NCBI RefSeq assembly: GCF_036195325.1
Contig: NZ_CP108101.1
Location: forward strand, 6,076,001 to 6,140,000
Direction: 5' to 3'
Source of the DNA: Streptomyces sp. NBC_00234
GTDB lineage: Bacteria; Actinomycetota; Actinomycetes; Streptomycetales; Streptomycetaceae
Length of the DNA stretch: 64,000 bases
How positions within the stretch are numbered: position 1 is the first letter of the stretch; each line of letters starts with the position of its first letter. Below the pieces are notes generated by a model. The model was not told the origin of the DNA, ran no database searches, and worked only from the letters and a program-made list of their open reading frames with translations. The position numbers and the translations under genes were made by a program. This document shows, one piece after another, positions 50,009-57,079 of this stretch.

Positions 50009-52057
50009 GTGTCCAAACTGACCGACGTGCCCAAACGGATCCTGATCGGCCGGGCGCTGCGCAGCGACAATCTGGGAGAAACGCTCCTCCCGAAGCGCAT
50101 CGCGCTCCCCGTCTTCGCATCCGACCCGCTGTCCTCGGTGGCGTACGCACCTGGAGAAGTTCTCCTCGTGCTGTCCATCGCGGGTGTGTCGGCCTACCAC
50201 TTCAGCCCGTGGATCGCGCTGGCCGTCGTGGTGCTCATGTTCACGGTCGTCGCCTCGTACCGGCAGAACGTGCGTGCGTACCCGAGCGGCGGCGGTGACT
50301 ACGAGGTCGCCAACACCAACCTCGGACCGAGGGCCGGACTGACGGTCGCCAGCGCCCTGCTGGTCGACTACGTCCTGACCGTCGCCGTGTCGATCTCCTC
50401 CGGTGTGGAGAACCTCGGCTCGGCGGTCCCCTTCGTCGTGGAAAACAAGGTTCCGGTCGCCGTCGGGGCGATCGTCCTGCTGACGGTGATGAACCTCCGG
50501 GGCGTCAAGGAATCCGGCAAGCTCTTCGCCATCCCGACGTACCTCTTCGTCGTCGGCGTCTTCCTGATGATCCTCTGGGGCGCGTTCCGCGGACTCGTCC
50601 TCGGCGACACCATGCACGCCCCGACCTCGGACCTGGAGATCAAGCCCGAGCACCAGGGGCTGGCCGGCTTCGCGCTGGTCTTCCTGCTCCTGCGGGCGTT
50701 CTCCTCCGGCTGTGCCGCCCTCACCGGCGTCGAGGCGATCAGCAACGGCGTGCCCGCCTTCCGTAAGCCGAAGAGCAAGAACGCCGCGACCACCCTCGCG
50801 ATGATGGGCCTGCTGGCCGTCACCATGTTCTGCGGCATCATCGGGCTGGCCATGGCCACCGATGTGAAGATGGCCGAGAACCCGGCGGAGGACCTGATCC
50901 GCGACGGCGCCGCCGTCGGCGAGAGCTTCGTCCAGGACCCCGTGATCTCCCAGGTCGCGGCAGCGGTCTTCGGCGACGGGACCTTCCTCTTCGTGGTGCT
51001 CGCCGCGGCCACCGCACTCGTCCTCTTCCTGGCCGCCAACACCGCGTACAACGGCTTCCCGCTGCTCGGCTCGATCCTCGCCCAGGACCGCTACCTGCCG
51101 CGCCAGCTGCACACCCGCGGCGACCGGCTCGCCTTCTCCAACGGCATCGTGCTGCTGGCCGGCGCGGCGATCCTGCTCGTCTGGATCTACGGGGCGGACT
51201 CGACCCGGCTCATCCAGCTGTACATCGTCGGCGTCTTCGTCTCCTTCACCCTCAGCCAGACCGGCATGGTGCGGCACTGGAACCGCCATCTGCGCGCCGA
51301 GAAGGACCCGGCGGCGCGCCGCCACATGATCCGCTCGCGCGCGATCAACACCTTCGGCGCCTTCTTCACCGGCCTCGTGCTGGTGGTCGTCCTCGCCACC
51401 AAGTTCACCCACGGCGCCTGGGTCGCGCTGCTCGGCATGGTGATCTTCTACGGGACGATGAGCGCGATCCGTAAGCACTACGACCGAGTCGCCGACGAGA
51501 TCGCCGCCGACGAGACCCCCTCGGACGAGACCGTCCGGCCGTCCAGGGTCCACTCGATCGTCCTGGTCTCCAAGCTCCACCGGCCCACGCTGCGCGCCCT
51601 CGCGTACGCCAAGCTCATCCGCTCCGACCGGCTGGAGGCGCTCACCATCAGCGTCGACGCGGACGAGACGAAGACGCTCAAGGACGAGTGGGAGCGACGC
51701 GGCATCAACGTGCCGCTGAAGATCCTCGACTCGCCCTACCGCGAGGTGACCCGCCCGGTCATCGAGTACGTGAAGGGCCTGCGCCGGGAGAGCCCGCGCG
51801 ACGTGGTCAGCGTGTACATCCCGGAGTACGTCGTCGGGCACTGGTACGAGCACCTCCTGCACAACCAGAGCGCCCTGCGGCTGAAGGGCCGGCTGCTCTT
51901 CACCCCGGGTGTCATGGTGACGTCGGTGCCGTACCAGCTGGAGTCGTCCGAGGCCGCGAAGAAGCGCGCCAGGAAGCGCGCCGACTGGAGCGCGCCCGGC
52001 TCGGTGCGCCGGGGCCCGGTGGAGCGGAAGCAGAAAGAGCCCAGCAGCAAGGGCTGA
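50009..52057 (+). CDS. KimA-like APC/KUP-family potassium importer
   Basis: 682 residues from the GTG at 50009; TACGAT seven bases before suggests a leaderless transcript. About twelve helices fill residues 25-470, and a C-terminal cytoplasmic domain (about 480-665) resembles the USP-like tail of the family. Usually annotated as an amino-acid permease, it shares diagnostic stretches with Bacillus subtilis KimA (formerly YdaO), a c-di-AMP-inhibited K+ importer: DPLSSVAYAPGE, LLVDYVLTVAVSIS, AFSSGCAALTGVEAISN, RGDRLAFSNGI and LSQTGM. Gene order matches mycobacterial Rv2690c beside the two TrkA genes. An amino-acid substrate cannot be excluded. Confidence 0.88.
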   Translation: MSKLTDVPKRILIGRALRSDNLGETLLPKRIALPVFASDPLSSVAYAPGEVLLVLSIAGVSAYHFSPWIALAVVVLMFTVVASYRQNVRAYPSGGGDYEVANTNLGPRAGLTVASALLVDYVLTVAVSISSGVENLGSAVPFVVENKVPVAVGAIVLLTVMNLRGVKESGKLFAIPTYLFVVGVFLMILWGAFRGLVLGDTMHAPTSDLEIKPEHQGLAGFALVFLLLRAFSSGCAALTGVEAISNGVPAFRKPKSKNAATTLAMMGLLAVTMFCGIIGLAMATDVKMAENPAEDLIRDGAAVGESFVQDPVISQVAAAVFGDGTFLFVVLAAATALVLFLAANTAYNGFPLLGSILAQDRYLPRQLHTRGDRLAFSNGIVLLAGAAILLVWIYGADSTRLIQLYIVGVFVSFTLSQTGMVRHWNRHLRAEKDPAARRHMIRSRAINTFGAFFTGLVLVVVLATKFTHGAWVALLGMVIFYGTMSAIRKHYDRVADEIAADETPSDETVRPSRVHSIVLVSKLHRPTLRALAYAKLIRSDRLEALTISVDADETKTLKDEWERRGINVPLKILDSPYREVTRPVIEYVKGLRRESPRDVVSVYIPEYVVGHWYEHLLHNQSALRLKGRLLFTPGVMVTSVPYQLESSEAAKKRARKRADWSAPGSVRRGPVERKQKEPSSKG

Positions 52058-52155
52058 CCGGCGGAGCCGTTTGTGGTAAGCGGCCGGGCGGCACCCACGT
52101 AGACTGGTGGGTCGTTGTCCGGCCGCTTTCCCCTTGATCTCTGGAGCCACCCCCC

Positions 52156-53529
52156 ATGCAGAACGAATCCACTCCGCCGCAGGCCGGGGACTCGCTGGCC
52201 GGGGACTCGCAGACCGCGGACTCGTTGGTCGGGGAGGAGTACGAGGTCGAGGTCGGCCCCGTCGCACACGGCGGCCACTGCATCGCCCGTACCGCGGAGG
52301 GCCAGGTCCTCTTCGTACGGCACACCCTCCCCGGCGAGAAGATCGTCGCCCGGGTCACCGACGGCGAGACCGGCTCCCGCTTCCTGCGCGCCGACGCCGT
52401 CAGGATCATCGAAGCCTCCAAGGACCGCGTCGAGGCCCCCTGCAAGTACGCGGGACCCGGCATGTGCGGCGGCTGCGACTGGCAGCACGCCAAGCCCGGC
52501 GCCCAGCGCCGGCTCAAGGGCGAGGTCATCGCCGAGCAGCTCAAGCGTCTCGCGGGCCTGACCCCCGAGGAGGCCGGCTGGGACGGCACGGTCATGCCGG
52601 CCGAGGGCGACAAGCTCCCGCAGGGCCAGGTGCCCGCGTGGCGCACCCGCGTCCAGTACACGATCGACGAAGAGGGCCGGGCCGGTCTGCGCAAGCACCG
52701 CTCGCACGAGGTCCAGCCGATCGACCACTGCATGATCGCCGCCCCCGGGGTCACCGAGCTGGGCGTCGAGAAGCGCGAGTGGCCGACGCTGGCCGCGGTG
52801 GAAGCCATCTCCGCCACCGGCTCCCACGACCGCCAGGTCATCCTCACCCCGAAGCCCGGCGGCCGACTGCCCCTGGTCGAGCTGGACAAGCCGGTCTCGG
52901 TGCTCCGCGTCGAGGAGCACGACGGCGGCGTCCACCGCGTGCACGGCCGCGCCTTCGTCCGCGAGCGCGCCGACGACCGCACGTACCGCGTCGGCTCCGG
53001 CGGCTTCTGGCAGGTCCACCCGCAGGCGGCCGACACCCTCGTCCGCGCGGTCATGCAGGGCCTGCTGCCCCGCAAGAACGACACGGCTCTCGACCTCTAC
53101 TGCGGCGTCGGCCTCTTCGCGGGCGCCATCGGACAGCGCATCGGCGAGAAGGGCGCGGTGCTCGGCATCGAGTCCGGCAAGCGCGCCGTCGAGGACGCCC
53201 GCCACAACCTCAAGGACCTCGACCGGGTCCGCATCGAGCACGGCAAGGTCGACCAGGTCCTGCCGCGCACGGGCATCACGGAGTGCGACCTGATCGTCCT
53301 GGACCCGCCGCGCGCGGGCGCCGGCAAGCAGACGGTGAAGCAGCTGGTGGCCCTGGGTGCCCGCCGCATCGCGTACGTGGCCTGCGACCCGGCGGCCCTG
53401 GCCCGCGACCTGGCGTACTTCCGCGAGGGCGGCTACAAGGTGCGGACGCTGCGGGCGTTCGACCTGTTCCCGATGACGTCGCATGTGGAGTGCGTAGCGA
53501 TTCTGGAGCCTGCTGACAAGGGTGCCTGA
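52156..53529 (+). CDS. TrmA/RumA-family 23S rRNA/tRNA (uracil-5-)-methyltransferase
   Basis: 457 residues. A TRAM domain (about 25-85, GPVAHGGHCIAR) is followed by [4Fe-4S] ligands Cys96, Cys104, Cys107 (CKYAGPGMCGGCDWQ) and a fourth Cys near 195. The SAM-binding methyltransferase domain has LDLYCGVGLFAG, the motif IV LDPPRAGAG, the nucleophile Cys410 (YVACDPAALARD) and general base Glu445 (SHVEC). It methylates a uridine of rRNA or tRNA. The first 25 residues are encoded by a 15-bp tandem repeat. The order matches Rv2689c next to Rv2690c in mycobacteria. Confidence 0.93.
   Translation: MQNESTPPQAGDSLAGDSQTADSLVGEEYEVEVGPVAHGGHCIARTAEGQVLFVRHTLPGEKIVARVTDGETGSRFLRADAVRIIEASKDRVEAPCKYAGPGMCGGCDWQHAKPGAQRRLKGEVIAEQLKRLAGLTPEEAGWDGTVMPAEGDKLPQGQVPAWRTRVQYTIDEEGRAGLRKHRSHEVQPIDHCMIAAPGVTELGVEKREWPTLAAVEAISATGSHDRQVILTPKPGGRLPLVELDKPVSVLRVEEHDGGVHRVHGRAFVRERADDRTYRVGSGGFWQVHPQAADTLVRAVMQGLLPRKNDTALDLYCGVGLFAGAIGQRIGEKGAVLGIESGKRAVEDARHNLKDLDRVRIEHGKVDQVLPRTGITECDLIVLDPPRAGAGKQTVKQLVALGARRIAYVACDPAALARDLAYFREGGYKVRTLRAFDLFPMTSHVECVAILEPADKGA
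52183..52227 (+). repeat. 15-bp tandem repeat x3 in the methyltransferase N-terminus
   Basis: Three copies of GCCGGGGACTCGCTG-like units (52183-52197, 52198-52212, 52213-52227, the last with four changes) encode AGDSL-AGDSQ-TADSL. The region precedes the TRAM domain and is probably disordered and length-variable. Confidence 0.8.
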
Positions 53530-53712
53530 CCTGCGGTTATGCGGCTCGGGTGGGTCATTCGACCTGTTGTCCTCCGTGCAGCGGGTCGAGCGGACGGCTT
53601 GCCCCTCGTAGCTCCTGACCTGCGAATTCATCAGGGAGGTGCTTGCGTCGGCGACGCCTTCAGGGTCTCGTTCGGAGACTCTTGACGCTCCGATGACGCT
53701 CGAAGGGAAGTC

Positions 53713-53979
53713 TCAGCCTCCCGCACCCTTCCGGCTGCGGCTCTGCGGACCGGACCATCGGCACGGGGGCAAGGACTTCCGGTACGGGCGTCCCGTTGCT
53801 CCGATGGTGCCCTGTGAAGTGGTGTAGCGGATCTTGGCGGGGATGTGAGCCTGTTCTGAGCCGTCGTGTGCATCGGCTGTCTGTGTGTACTCCCTGAGAA
53901 CGAAGTCGGCCACCGTGTAACTGCCTTCGGGGAACGGGCAGTTTGGCCCAAGGTATACACGGTGGCCTTGTCCTGGCAT
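53713..53979 (-). CDS. Possible small protein (88 aa), unknown
   Basis: The ATG at 53979 has GGAG six bases upstream. The first 60 residues look protein-like (YLGPNCPFPEGSYTVADF, then VLREYTQTADAH), while the last 25 are Arg/Ser/Gly-rich and may be spurious. It lies in decayed DNA beside a PIN-like remnant and could itself be part of a broken gene. No family is recognised. Confidence 0.35.
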   Translation of the reverse strand: MPGQGHRVYLGPNCPFPEGSYTVADFVLREYTQTADAHDGSEQAHIPAKIRYTTSQGTIGATGRPYRKSLPPCRWSGPQSRSRKGAGG

Positions 53980-54004
53980 GGCCTGCTCCGCCTGTTGGAG
54001 TCAC

Positions 54005-54188
54005 TACGTTCGGCGGACGGTCTTGAACTCGTCAGGGGGGAGCACCCTGGGAGCCGGGGCAGTCGTGCGCTGCAGCGTCGCCGCCGACTGGGCGATGCCT
54101 GGACCAACGCGACCCGCAGCCGGGACAGCGTCCACTTCAGCGCTGGATTGGCTTTGGCCAGGCCCTCGCTGTCCAGGATGAAGGCGCG
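54005..54188 (-). pseudogene. Possible remnant of a PIN-domain (VapC-like) gene
   Basis: On the minus strand one frame reads FILDSEGLAKANPALKW and then LSRLRVALVQA, like the first strand, acidic residue and helix of a PIN nuclease. A TGA stands three codons before it with no start codon. A continuation resembling the next PIN strand (IAQSAATLQR) is in another frame, so at least one frameshift is needed. The identification rests on about 40 residues and is weak. Confidence 0.3.
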
Positions 54189-54299
54189 TCAAGAGACCGC
54201 ACGGAGCGCCCATGACGCATGCTCCGCACGGCGGCCTTGCGCCCCGACTTCGTCGATCACGCAGCTGACCAGGGGTTTTCTTCACATGCTTCGACGCCC

Positions 54300-55304
54300 T
54301 TACATCATCGCGACGACGACTTTGCCGGCCTTTGCCCGTCCCTTCTCGACGTACTCCATGGCCTGGAGGGTCTCTTCGAACGGGAAGACGCGGTCGACGA
54401 CGGGGCGGATCTTCCCGGTGTCGATGAGGGGGGTGAGTTCGCGGAGTTGGTCGCCGCTGGCCTTCATGAACAGGAACGAGTACGTCACGCCATGGCGCCT
54501 GGCGTTGCGCCGGGTTCTGAAGCTGAGGGCTGTCATGGCCAGGCGGAGGATCGGGTTCGCGCCCAGTTCGCGGGCGAAGGCCGGGTCGGGCGGGCCCGCG
54601 ACGCTGATGACCGTGCCGCCGGGCTTGAGCACGCGCAGGGACTTGGCGAGGTTCTCGCCGCCGAGGCTGTCGAGGACGACGTCGTAGCCGTCGAGAACCT
54701 CTTCGAAGTCCTGGGTGCGGTAGTCGACGACGACGTCCGCGCCGAGGTCCCTGGCCAGGTCGACCTTGGCGGTACTCACGGTGGTGGCCACGTGCGCGCC
54801 CAGCGCCTTGGCCAATTGGACGGCGATGGAGCCGAGGCCGCCGGCGCCCGCGTGGACGAGGACCTTCTGGCCCGGCTGCACGTGGGTCCGCTCGACCAGT
54901 GCCTGCCATGCCGTGAGGGCGACCAGGGGGAGGGAGGCGGCCTCGGTCATGGTGAGGGTGGCCGGTTTGGGCGCCAGGTCGTCCTGGTGGACGGCGATGA
55001 GTTCGGCGAAGGTGCCGATGCGGTCCTTGTCGGGCCGGGCGTAGACCTCGTCGCCCGCCGCGAAGCGGGTGACGGACGAGCCGACCCGGACGACCGTCCC
55101 GGCGAGGTCGTTGCCCAGAACGAGCGGGAGACGGTAGGGCATGAACGCCTTGAAGTCTCCGTTACGGATCCTGAGGTCCAGCGGGTTCACGCCCGCCGCG
55201 TGGATCTTGACCAGGACGTCGTCGGTACCTACTTGAGGGTCGGGTAGGTCGGCGGCACGCATCCCGGCCCGGTCGCCGTACTTCTCGACCATGAATGCCT
55301 TCAT
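54300..55304 (-). CDS. NADP-dependent quinone-oxidoreductase-like MDR protein
   Basis: 334 residues from the ATG at 55304, preceded by GGAGACG. It belongs to the zinc-independent medium-chain dehydrogenase/reductase family: GroES-like domain (ADLPDPQVGTDDVLVKIHAA, VNPLDLRIRNGDF) and a Rossmann domain with VHAGAGGLGSIAVQLAKALGA. The structural zinc cysteines are absent. It probably reduces a quinone or an enone with NADPH. It follows an SDR gene on the same strand (194-bp gap), and a TetR regulator sits beyond, suggesting an inducible electrophile-response group. Confidence 0.9.
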   Translation of the reverse strand: MKAFMVEKYGDRAGMRAADLPDPQVGTDDVLVKIHAAGVNPLDLRIRNGDFKAFMPYRLPLVLGNDLAGTVVRVGSSVTRFAAGDEVYARPDKDRIGTFAELIAVHQDDLAPKPATLTMTEAASLPLVALTAWQALVERTHVQPGQKVLVHAGAGGLGSIAVQLAKALGAHVATTVSTAKVDLARDLGADVVVDYRTQDFEEVLDGYDVVLDSLGGENLAKSLRVLKPGGTVISVAGPPDPAFARELGANPILRLAMTALSFRTRRNARRHGVTYSFLFMKASGDQLRELTPLIDTGKIRPVVDRVFPFEETLQAMEYVEKGRAKAGKVVVAMM

Positions 55305-55498
55305 CGTCGTCTCCGTTCCGTTTCCCGTCCGTGAAAGGCCGGGTATCCGCTCGCCCAGGTTCTCTCCCCGTACGAGATGGTTTGTGGTGATGTTCTCGCT
55401 GCGGCGCGGGCGCGCCCCGCCCTCAGCCGCGTTCACCCGTCAGGCCACCGGCACGACCGGGGCGGTGGCGCGGTCTGGCCGCGCCGGGGTGGGGAGCG

Positions 55499-56191
55499 TC
55501 AGTCCGCGTTCGGCTGGGGTGCCGCGGACAGGCTCTGCTTGACGTACCGGCTGGTCTCGTCGGCGAGGATCTCGGGCAGGCCGGTCTCGATGCCGTGCAG
55601 GGCCTGGGCTGCGACGTCGGCGGCGGCGACCTTCTGATCGGCGGGCACGCCGGCGGCCATGTCGGTGTCCATGTAGCCGACGTGCAGCGCCGAGACGGTG
55701 ATCCCGCGCGGTGCCAGTTCCTCGCGGGTCGCGTCGCTCAGCGCCCAAGCGGCGGCCTTGGACGCGGCGTAGGAGCCGAGGCCGGCCGGGTGGAACCAGG
55801 ACAGGGCGGACAGGACGTTGAGCACGGCGCCGCCGCCGTTGCCCTCGATCACGGGGGCGAAGGCGCGGGTCGCGGCGAGCGGGCCGAAGAAGTTGGTCTC
55901 CATCTCCCGGCGCACGTCAGCGACATCGCCTCCGATCAGTGTCACGCCGGTGGAGATGCCCGCGTTGTTGATCAGCAGTGTCGCGTCGGACGCCACGCGC
56001 GCGGCCTCTCGTACCGACGCCTCGTCCGTGACGTCCAGCCGCAGCGGGATGACGCCCGGCACGTCGACCGTCTCGGGGCGTCGGGCCGCGCCGTACACCT
56101 TCGCGCCGCGCTCGACGAGCTGGGCGGCCAGGTGCCGCCCGAGGCCCCGATTGGCGCCGGTGACGACTGCGACCGCGTTCTTGAGTTCCAT
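55499..56191 (-). CDS. Short-chain dehydrogenase/reductase (SDR)
   Basis: 230 residues. The start is the ATG at 56191, because AGGAG sits five bases before it; the GTG two codons upstream overlaps that ribosome site. Motifs are TGANRGLG (cofactor), NNAGIS, the catalytic Ser in LSALSWFHP and YAASK. It is a classical SDR that would oxidise or reduce a small carbonyl/alcohol. It diverges from the tetR gene around a palindromic operator, so TetR repression is very likely. Confidence 0.93.
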   Translation of the reverse strand: MELKNAVAVVTGANRGLGRHLAAQLVERGAKVYGAARRPETVDVPGVIPLRLDVTDEASVREAARVASDATLLINNAGISTGVTLIGGDVADVRREMETNFFGPLAATRAFAPVIEGNGGGAVLNVLSALSWFHPAGLGSYAASKAAAWALSDATREELAPRGITVSALHVGYMDTDMAAGVPADQKVAAADVAAQALHGIETGLPEILADETSRYVKQSLSAAPQPNAD

Positions 56192-56233
56192 GTCCACTCC
56201 TGGTCGTGGCGGGCGCCGTCGGCCACCCGCAAC

Positions 56234-56273
56234 TGTTTAGATTATGAAGTCAATCTAAACACGGGTCTATGAT
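56234..56273. promoter_or_regulatory. TetR operator and tetR promoter in the divergent SDR/tetR region
   Basis: TGTTTAGATT (56234-56243) and AATCTAAACA (56252-56261) form a perfect 10-bp inverted repeat with an 8-bp centre. TATGAT at 56268-56273 is a good -10 for tetR, and TGAAGT at 56245-56250, 17 bp upstream, lies inside the operator. The repeat therefore covers the -35 region of tetR and the SDR promoter. Confidence 0.75.
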
Positions 56274-56306
56274 AGATGCCAGTCGACATCCAAATGGGAG
56301 GTGGTC

Positions 56307-56867
56307 ATGGGCCGCGTATCGCAGGCGCAGGCGGAGGAGAACCGCAGGCGGGTGGTGGACACCGCATCCCGGCTGTTCCGGGAGCAGGGCATGCAGGTCA
56401 GCGTCGCCGACCTGATGAAGGCGGCCGGTCTGACCCACGGCGCCTTCTACAAGCAGTTCGACTCCAAGGAGGCGCTCGTCGACGAAGCCACCGCCCACGC
56501 CTTCGCCGAGCTCGCCCGACGCCACAGCGTCGGACTCGAGCGGTACGACGGGCAGCGTGCCGCCGCCCAGCAGGCGCTGATCGACACCTACCTCTCCGTC
56601 GAGCACCGTGACGCCCCGGCGGACGGCTGTCCGGTCGCAGCCCTCGCCACCGACATCGCGCGCGAGGGCGGGGGGCGCGACGCCCGTCGTGTCTACGCCG
56701 AGGGGGTGGCCGACTTCGCCGATTTCCTGGACGGTGACGACCAGGACGGCATCGTCCGCCTGTGCACCCTGTTCGGTGCGCTGGTCCTGTCCCGGGCCAC
56801 CAAGGGCTCCCCGCTCTCCGAGGAGATCCTCGCCGCCGCGCACGCGGCCTTGACCGAAGCGGGCTGA
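56307..56867 (+). CDS. TetR-family transcriptional regulator
   Basis: 186 residues from the ATG at 56307; GGGAGG lies just upstream and overlaps an earlier GTG, which is therefore disfavoured. The N-terminal helix-turn-helix is RLFREQGMQVSVADLMKAAG followed by LTHGAFYKQFDSKEAL. The ligand domain contains a Cys-containing stretch DGCPVAALATDIAR as in the YcdC/AcrR-like group that controls oxidoreductases. It should repress itself and the divergent SDR through the shared operator. Confidence 0.92.
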   Translation: MGRVSQAQAEENRRRVVDTASRLFREQGMQVSVADLMKAAGLTHGAFYKQFDSKEALVDEATAHAFAELARRHSVGLERYDGQRAAAQQALIDTYLSVEHRDAPADGCPVAALATDIAREGGGRDARRVYAEGVADFADFLDGDDQDGIVRLCTLFGALVLSRATKGSPLSEEILAAAHAALTEAG

Positions 56868-56986
56868 TCACGGGCGCGGTGCGGGTGCGCATTTCCCGCA
56901 CCGGCGCACTCGACGACGCCCCGCAGCCCGACACCTTGGAACGGTTGGACGTGGCCCCCCACGAGACGGTATGTCAGGCATGGAGG

Positions 56987-57034
56987 GAGCCGCTCGCGCC
57001 TTCCGTCCTCACTGGACGATGCGAGCGGCTCTTT
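56987..57034 (+). terminator. Terminator after tetR
   Basis: GAGCCGCTCGC (56987-56997) pairs with GCGAGCGGCTC (57021-57031), a 23-nt loop holds an inner GTCC/GGAC pair, and TTT follows. Confidence 0.7.
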
Positions 57035-57079
57035 GGCGTCCGTGCGTGACCCTCGAACGCCTGCCCCCGTCGGTTCCGG

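Larger units (their letters stand above)
53530..54299. other. 770-bp low-content stretch, probably decayed accessory DNA
   Basis: Codon bias here is unlike the flanking genes and no full-length gene is present. It contains a candidate small gene (53713-53979, minus) and a PIN-like remnant (about 54005-54188, minus). The direct repeat CTGACCTGCG occurs near 53526 and 53618. It marks the junction where the conserved block ends and the accessory part begins. Confidence 0.5.

Noticed and set aside
52156..53529. Whether the TrmA-like gene is a resistance 23S rRNA methyltransferase
   Set aside because: The domain order, iron-sulfur cysteines and conserved mycobacterial synteny point to a housekeeping uracil-5 methyltransferase.
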